Origin: Xylogone sp. PMI_703
Lineage: Eukaryota > Ascomycota > Leotiomycetes
DNA length: 64,000 bases
Assembly (NCBI GenBank): GCA_021399445.1
Contig: JAJTUQ010000002.1
Coordinates: 7,130,001-7,194,000, forward strand
Reading direction: 5' to 3'
This document shows, one piece after another, positions 57,826-64,000 of this stretch. Every line of letters starts with the position of its first letter. Within the stretch, counting starts at the first letter, position 1. The position numbers and the translations under genes were made by a program. Under the pieces are notes generated by a model. That model was not told the DNA's origin and searched no databases. It saw only the letters and a program-made list of their open reading frames with translations.

Positions 57826-60800
57826 ATGCATGTCCTGTCGCTTTCTGCTTTAGCCCTTGTGGCTACCACGTTCGTTACTGCTGCCGCTGTTTGCGTAAGT
57901 TTTTACATGGGCTCCGGCCCCTCGATGGGTTGTAGAATGTCTGTTAACTGGCTTGGTATAGAATCAAGACAACTGTCTTCGAAATCTACTCGATCCGAGG
58001 TTCACTGCCACAGCACCCAGCTTCTGCGCTTCTTATACGGCTTCCGTGAACACCGGCTCCACAGGTATTCCAACTTGGCTGGGTGGTTGTGGTGGGTTGG
58101 CGAGTAGAGTTACCTCCGCTTGCTCCTGTGTGCCCACTCTAGCCGCAACCTCAACCGCGACTTCAACTTCGATACCAGTTGTATCTGTGTCTACTACATC
58201 TGGTATGTTCTCATTATTTAGCATTACACATTTAGATTGCATTTGGAGGTTTCATTCTCGCAACTACGTCCACAACTCTTTGAGTGGTTTGCTCGGAGGG
58301 TTGGCGTTGCAACCCCATACATTATATTTGGTTCTTGATAATATTATTTATTACTAAAACTCTATAGATTCAATTTCGTCGACGGCTTCCACTTTAAGCG
58401 TAGATTCTACTTGCACAAGCTCCGTCACATCATCGAGTCTCCAGTCTACTACTGCAACATCATCTGTAACAAGCACCACAACTTCAACAAGCACAACGAG
58501 CACTCATTCCGCTGTCACAGGTGCCCCGATATGCAATGGGGATAACTGCCTTAATGCAATCAAGAACCTGAAGTATGCGTCTAGTGCTAGCGCATTCTGT
58601 CAGAAATATACTACCACAGTCAATACTGATACTGCAGCAATCCCAACCTTCCTTGCAAACTGCAAAGGTTCTGCATCGAGAATCAGCTCTGCTTGCACCT
58701 GTTTGATGTACACTGCTCCAGCTACTACGACAACAACTTCGGCGGTTGCAACCACAACACCAGATGTTATGGTCCTCTACTTTGAACCGATTGAAGCTCC
58801 AGTACCAACAGCAACTCTTGCAAAACGACAAACCTATAACACTCCAGGTCTCATTGGTGATGGGACTCTCCAGGCTTCTTGCAAGAACGCACATGCATAC
58901 AAGTTTACCTTGGGTAATTCTGGTAATAATGGGCTGAGTGACAACGGCCGCATTATTGGCGCTAACATTGGGGCCAAAAATGCACCCTTCATTGGTTCTG
59001 CTAACCCCGGGCCAATTCAAAGCACATTCAGCCTTAAGAATGGCAAACTGATTTGGAAGAACGAGACCTTTGCTGGGGGCCAGGCTTCATTTTGTGTCTT
59101 GGACAACCTGGTGATTGCTGTTTTTGATGATAATGTTCCAAATGGTTGTATACCTGTTAATATTGGTGCCAGTAGTCTCGGTATGTTCCCCCTTCCTAGC
59201 CACCCAAGACTTTAGAGACACTAATTTTTTCATAGCTGATCTATGCCCGGACGGCACCACTTATACGACAATTTCTGGGGCATCCTCTTTGTCTTCTTTA
59301 ACGACATTCCCAACACTCAGCTCTGCTACCGGCACAAAAGCAACACCCACGCCTACACCAAGTCTTGGGACTTGTGCGACTGACCCAGAAACTGAACCGA
59401 CTGAGTTTATCCCAGCATCCAACCCAAACATTGATACTTCCTCATTCCTCAACCTAGCTCCATCTAACTATGCTGAGCTATGGTACCGAGACTTGGGAAC
59501 TCAAGCTTTGTCAGTGGAATATGCAATGAAATATCCCCAGGTCACGATGGAGAATTCTGCAGCGATCAGCACAGTCACTTGCAGCACGGGGTCTATCACA
59601 ATAACGGTCAAGAACCAGAATGCATTTAACATTATTAACCAGTGGCCATCATCCAATCTTGTCATTGTTACCAACACTGCAGGCTGTAATCCTCCCAACC
59701 AAAGAGGAGTATACTTCGTGTCATCCTCGACCTTAGACTCTTCTTCACGTTCAATCACCCTGACAGTAAACGCAGTAACCTGGACTGATGTGGCATACAC
59801 AATGGAGGTAAGCATGGGGATAGCCACTACCGTCAATGGCGTCTACAATGACAATGTCCCAATGACGGCTCAATGCTCGAACCCTGCACCAACATTCACA
59901 TCTACTGGCACTCCACCAACAGCCACTTCTACCGGGGTCGCTTACGCCGATTTGACACCAGAGGAGAAGTCGATCGTTGACTTCCTTACGAGAAACACCA
60001 CCTACGATGCTGATGGTAACATTGTTAAGGATCTCCCATCAGTGCTACAGCAGCCTGTCGTTGCTCCAGACCCAGATCCGACCAACACGACCCTCCAGGA
60101 TTCCCTCAGCCAGCAACTTAAAGATGCTGGACTAAATGCTCCTTCTGATTTGTATAACAAAGCACAAGATGGTCTTAATGGATACTGCTCTGGTGGTCAA
60201 TATGTCGCTTCTCCCTCGAAGCGCAATGCTGATAATATTTTTGCCATGTCCACTTCCGCTTCGGCAACTGGGCAATCAGGTATCAATCGTCGATCAAGTC
60301 TTCATAAACGTGATGATATTAACGATGAGACCTGGTGGAAATGGCTCTGGGAAATTGGATGCAGCGAAATTGTTGGCGCCATCCTCGAAGAATTTACCGA
60401 TGGACTCTCTGAACTTATCTGCGATCTAAAGGAGCTCTATGATGACGTTGATGAAGCTTATCAAAACCGCGCCGCTATCCAATGTGCATTTACTGGATGC
60501 TGGATGAATGTGCCAACTGCTACATACTGGGACTACACCTATTCATGGAATATCAACTTCGGTGGTCTGCAGAACAGGGTTATCGCAGCACAGGGAGCCA
60601 ACACAATTTCTTGTGTAGACTGCTCAATGTTCGTCAGTGAAGTCCAGTTTGTTGGCAGAGTGATGATCGAGATGGGATCCAATAAGATTATCAGTGCCTA
60701 TATGACACCCACAATCAGTTCCCAAGCTCATCTCCTTATGGAAATGAAAGCTACCGGACCCTTCAGTGGAAATTTCGACTTTGCTCTTTCTACCGGTAGC

Positions 60801-62456
60801 TTCCAGCCTGTTAATGTCCCAGGAGAGTTCACAATCACGTAAGTTATCACGATGTAACGAAAGATCCAAAATACTTACCACTTATCTAGGCCTTCCATGA
60901 TATACAGCATTGGTGTCCAATGGTCAACCGATTCTGCCGTCGATGTTGTTGGAGGAGCAAATATCAATCTCAATCAAGCCTCACTTTACCTCGACTACCA
61001 TCAACAGTCCGCGAGCTCATTTGCAAACTGGCAACCAAGCGTTCAATTTACATACCCTTCATTTACTACTAATGCCAAAGTTACTTTTATTCCAATCATG
61101 AGATCAGCACTCAACATTAACGTCAATATCCTCAACGCTCCTTATGGTCAACCAGTTTCTCTTATTTCCGAGACCGCTATTGGTTTCAGCGCTCAGCAGG
61201 CGCCAGCCTCAGGCGGTGTTTGTCCCGCTGGTCAGCTACAAATGACTTCTTATTCTAACGCAGCCAACTCAATTACCTGGGGATCAGGCTCTCCAATTGC
61301 GCTTGCTCCATCGCCAAACTACCCCGGGCAGACTAAATGCTTCAGTGTACCGAACGATATACCGTCGGCGGCCGAAATCGCCTCATTGCGCAGTGTTGGT
61401 GGAGACTTCTGTACGTCTTACATTCATTACAATGCACCAACATCAGCAGCCTATGCTGTTTCTACTGTCACGACTCCCACCACTGTTGGGAAGACCGTTA
61501 CTCAAACTGTTACAACTGACTCAACTGTTTATATCTCAACAACTCAAAGTTCGGTCCTTACAACTACCAAGACAGTTCCCAGTACTTATTTCGTTTATAC
61601 TTCCGGAGCTCAAGCCCTTGGAACTCAGTACTTGAAGAGAGGCCTACCTGATCAACCTGTCCCGACAACTTTCCGAAAGGCTACATCATCACTGCCAACA
61701 GCTACTCCAGCTCCAGCTCCACAACTGGATAGACGACAAGTCGCAGCGCCTACTTTTATATCGACATGGGATGCCAGTAAAATTTCTTATGGATGTTCTC
61801 AGGTAGCCACCGGAACAATCACTAAGACTTTCTATACCTCAACTGCGACTGCTTATTCCGGTACCGTGACAAACACCGCAACTGCTGTCAATGATGTCCT
61901 CGGTAAAATCGTCACAAAGAATCTTGGCCCTACCGTCTACTCATCGACAGCTGTGACATCTACAGTTGGCACCACCACAGTCACAACCGCGTCATCTTGT
62001 CCTCTTCAAACCCAGGTCTCCTGCTTTACCATAACAGGACACGGACAGCCTCACATAGATGGCAAGAAGCTCTCCCGGAACGATGGCTACGCATCCCCTA
62101 TGTTTGGTCCTTGGCCCAACCCTGATTTTGAGCCTGCTATATTCTACCTGACCTGCGCGGGGCATCTCGTTAGCTTGCCTTCTCAACGCGTCCTCATTCC
62201 CCAACAAGATGAATGGGTTGAGTTTAGTACCTTCACGGACAACGCACCAGTGTGTACGCAGGACCCGGCAACGAAATCGATTGTTTGCGGTTCGGGGTGG
62301 TATACCTACACTGAATACCCATATAGTTCTCCAGGACAAATTGATATGAGACCGTGGATGCCATTGTGGCAGGGTGACATTCAGCTTGCGTGGTATGAGA
62401 CTGAAGCACCTGTTGCATTGACCTATGATGAAGTGGCATGCCCTTGTGCACATTAA
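57826..62456 (+). CDS. large secreted multidomain protein (DUF7029/DUF7223-type) with Kex2-like sites
   Basis: Five exons (57826-57894, 57962-58202, 58368-59180, 59236-60838, 60890-62456) give 1430 residues, all junctions in frame. Order: signal peptide (MHVLSLSALALVATTFVTAA); cysteine module 1 (about 24-82, NCLRNL...SACSC); Thr/Ser-rich linker; cysteine module 2 (about 158-215, NCLNAI...SACTC); a domain with GLIGDGTLQASC and FCVLDN; linker; a DUF7029-like domain (about 430-565); a DUF7223-like domain (about 800-1000, WNINFGGLQNRV, FVGRVMIEMG); more Thr/Ser-rich linker; and a final domain starting FTITGHGQPHIDG. The DUF names are from memory of the family pattern. Dibasic sites occur at about 256, 703, 726, 732, 1158 and 1190. 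No GPI tail is visible. Likely cell-wall or extracellular; function unknown. Confidence 0.85.
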
Positions 62457-62696
62457 AGTTCATGTGCTTGCGCGGGGTTTGGGTGTTCTGAGGTTCGGGA
62501 GTTTGTTCAATATTATACAGTCAAGATTTGCCAAATAATCTCTCCATTAGCCTAGTTAATAATTCTAGATAACTGATAATATAACTCCATATAATATATC
62601 TCAACAAATGGCAGAGTTCATTCCTTCGGAATACTAGTTTTACAAGTCCTCCCTCGTGACCATGTACACAAATAAAAAGAAGACAAGTAAAACAGC

Positions 62697-63753
62697 TTAA
62701 AGATACGCCTTTGTCTCCCCCTCGAGAATATTCCACAACCGTGTCCCAGAATCACGATTCTGGAACCCGGCCTCAATATCTTTTCGGATATGCCCCAAGC
62801 GTCCCCACGGAATTACATACGCCCCGTTATTCTCAAGCCCTACATCTGGCGACAATCCTGCGTATAATTCTGTGAGAGCGCCGAAGCGAACGTCATGTAA
62901 GAACAAGATTTCTATGAGCTTAACCCATGCGGCCTTCTCATCGCGGAAAAGATTCGTCTTGAGATTACCCGGGTTTAATGACTAGAATATTCGGTGTTAG
63001 AATAATCTGTGATACCGAAATTTTATAAGAGATGAAGAGTGATTTCCTTACCACGCCAACAAGACCATCTTTCCCATATCTCTTTGCCAGCTCCTTGGCA
63101 AGGAGTACGTTTCCAGCCTTGCTCTGTCCGTAGTATGTCATTGAATCTTTCTCGCCTTTCCATCCCTTCGGCTTCTTCTCCGTGATGTCCTTCCAGTCAA
63201 TTCCATCTCCTTTCGGAGAATACGTATTATGACCACCGCTACTAACCCAAACGACTCGCACGCTTCCTGGAGGAGCAACCTTAACGGTAGAGAGTAAGAT
63301 TGGTAGGAGTATTTGCTGGATAACATAATGGGCTACAACATTGGTACCCCATGTGAGCTCGTAATCCTGCTTGGTTCTGCTTCCTTTGGGCACATCCATG
63401 ACACCGGCATTCAGCCAGACAGAGTGTAGAGTGGACTCTTGAGCCAGGAATTCTCTCATTGCCGGCGCAATGGTAGATAAGTCGGTAAGATCCATTGCAA
63501 TGAACCGCAACTCGCCTCGGGAAGATGGCTGAGATTGCTTAATGTCCTTGATAGCTTTGTCGGCGGAGGCAGGTGTCCGAGAGGTAAGGTACACTTTGGC
63601 ATTCTTGGAGTAGAGAACTTTGCACACGGCTAGTCCAATTCCTGAAGTTCCTCCTGTGACTAGATATGTTTTACCAGATAGGTCTGGAATATCCGCTTCT
63701 GTAAAGCGTGGTTTAGGTGGCCACAGCTCTGTCACAGTCTGGCAAATTGACAT
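62697..63753 (-). CDS. short-chain dehydrogenase/reductase
   Basis: 328 residues from exons 63753-63052 and 62981-62697; the junction (GLVGVSLNPGNLKTNLFRD) restores the PG segment that follows the catalytic helix in this family. Marks: cofactor motif TGGTSGIG near residue 34, DLTDLS, LNAGV in place of NNAG, WVSSGG, and YYGQSKAGN with the catalytic Tyr and Lys. The group is the RDH/WWOX-like NADP reductases widespread in fungi. Related in type to the broken SDR at 52834-53889 but clearly a different gene. The substrate is unknown; a cytosolic location is expected. Confidence 0.9.
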
Positions 63754-64000
63754 GGTTGCAGTAGTAGTGTGGGAATATCGACGAAGGGTAGGATAGAAGG
63801 CGTGTGAAAGAGGTGCTTGGTACGATCACCCTACAAAGGACAATGTGGACTGGATATGCATCTCGTCTCATAGGACATAGTTAAGTTTATATAGGTCTTT
63901 TGGGGTTGAGTGAAGGTGGTGGTTTGGGAGTACGTGTTGGTTCATCGTAGCTTCTTCGGCCGCAATGATGGCATATGAGAGTATATAGAGCTAGTATAGC

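Noticed and set aside
1..64000. Search for a PKS, NRPS, terpene synthase or DMATS gene
   Set aside because: None of the translated frames shows KS, AT, adenylation, condensation or DDxxD-type synthase motifs.
1..64000. tRNA, rRNA, CRISPR and transposase genes
   Set aside because: No T-loop/anticodon combination, no rRNA-like stretch, no regular spacer array, and no DDE or reverse-transcriptase motifs were found by eye; a covariance-model scan was not possible.

Overview
The window is nuclear DNA of a filamentous ascomycete (Pezizomycotina). The signs are small spliceosomal introns (about 45-110 bases, GTAAGT/GTATGT-type donors, YAG acceptors), five Zn2Cys6 regulators, fungal MFS transporters and P450s, and several secreted proteins with fungal-only architectures. 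A Leotiomycetes-type genome of moderate GC is my guess, not something the sequence proves. I rebuilt 25 protein-coding loci by joining exons so that reading frame and family motifs stay continuous. I see no rRNA, no convincing tRNA, no CRISPR array and no intact transposase.

Layout. 0-8 kb: a Zn2Cys6 regulator, a DHA2-type drug/metabolite exporter and a cytochrome P450, followed by 2.8 kb without a gene. 10.6-16.6 kb: a transketolase-family enzyme, a zinc polyol (sorbitol/xylitol-type) dehydrogenase and a GPI-anchored surface protein. 17.6-25.4 kb: a more core-like block with a Vps3844-type membrane protein, a divergently transcribed conserved mitochondrial-looking protein, a second P450 and a THEM6-like thioesterase. 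26-47 kb: an accessory block with a cyclase-family hydrolase, an F-box/ankyrin protein, an NmrA-like reductase, a dihydroflavonol-reductase-like enzyme, a DHA1 exporter, three consecutive Zn2Cys6 regulators and an MCT-type transporter. 47-64 kb: a gene-poor stretch with a small secreted double-psi beta-barrel protein, an alpha/beta hydrolase, a short-chain dehydrogenase broken by an in-frame stop, a fifth Zn2Cys6 regulator, a 1430-residue secreted protein with several Kex2-type sites, and a final short-chain dehydrogenase.

How the parts may fit. No PKS, NRPS, terpene synthase or DMATS backbone is visible, so the 26-47 kb block looks more like a catabolic or tailoring set than a classical biosynthetic cluster. 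Its most unusual feature is a family of degenerate arrays with a roughly 13-base period (consensus CGGACTTTTCCAG). I found them only between 27.6 and 39.1 kb, each in the intergenic DNA upstream of one or two of these genes. They are either binding-site arrays shared by a regulon or the ends of a degraded DNA-transposon family. Some pairs lie in inverted orientation, which favours the second reading, and the two readings can be tested against each other. The transketolase next to a polyol dehydrogenase suggests a pentose/polyol pair. Functions named here are family-level inferences unless stated otherwise.
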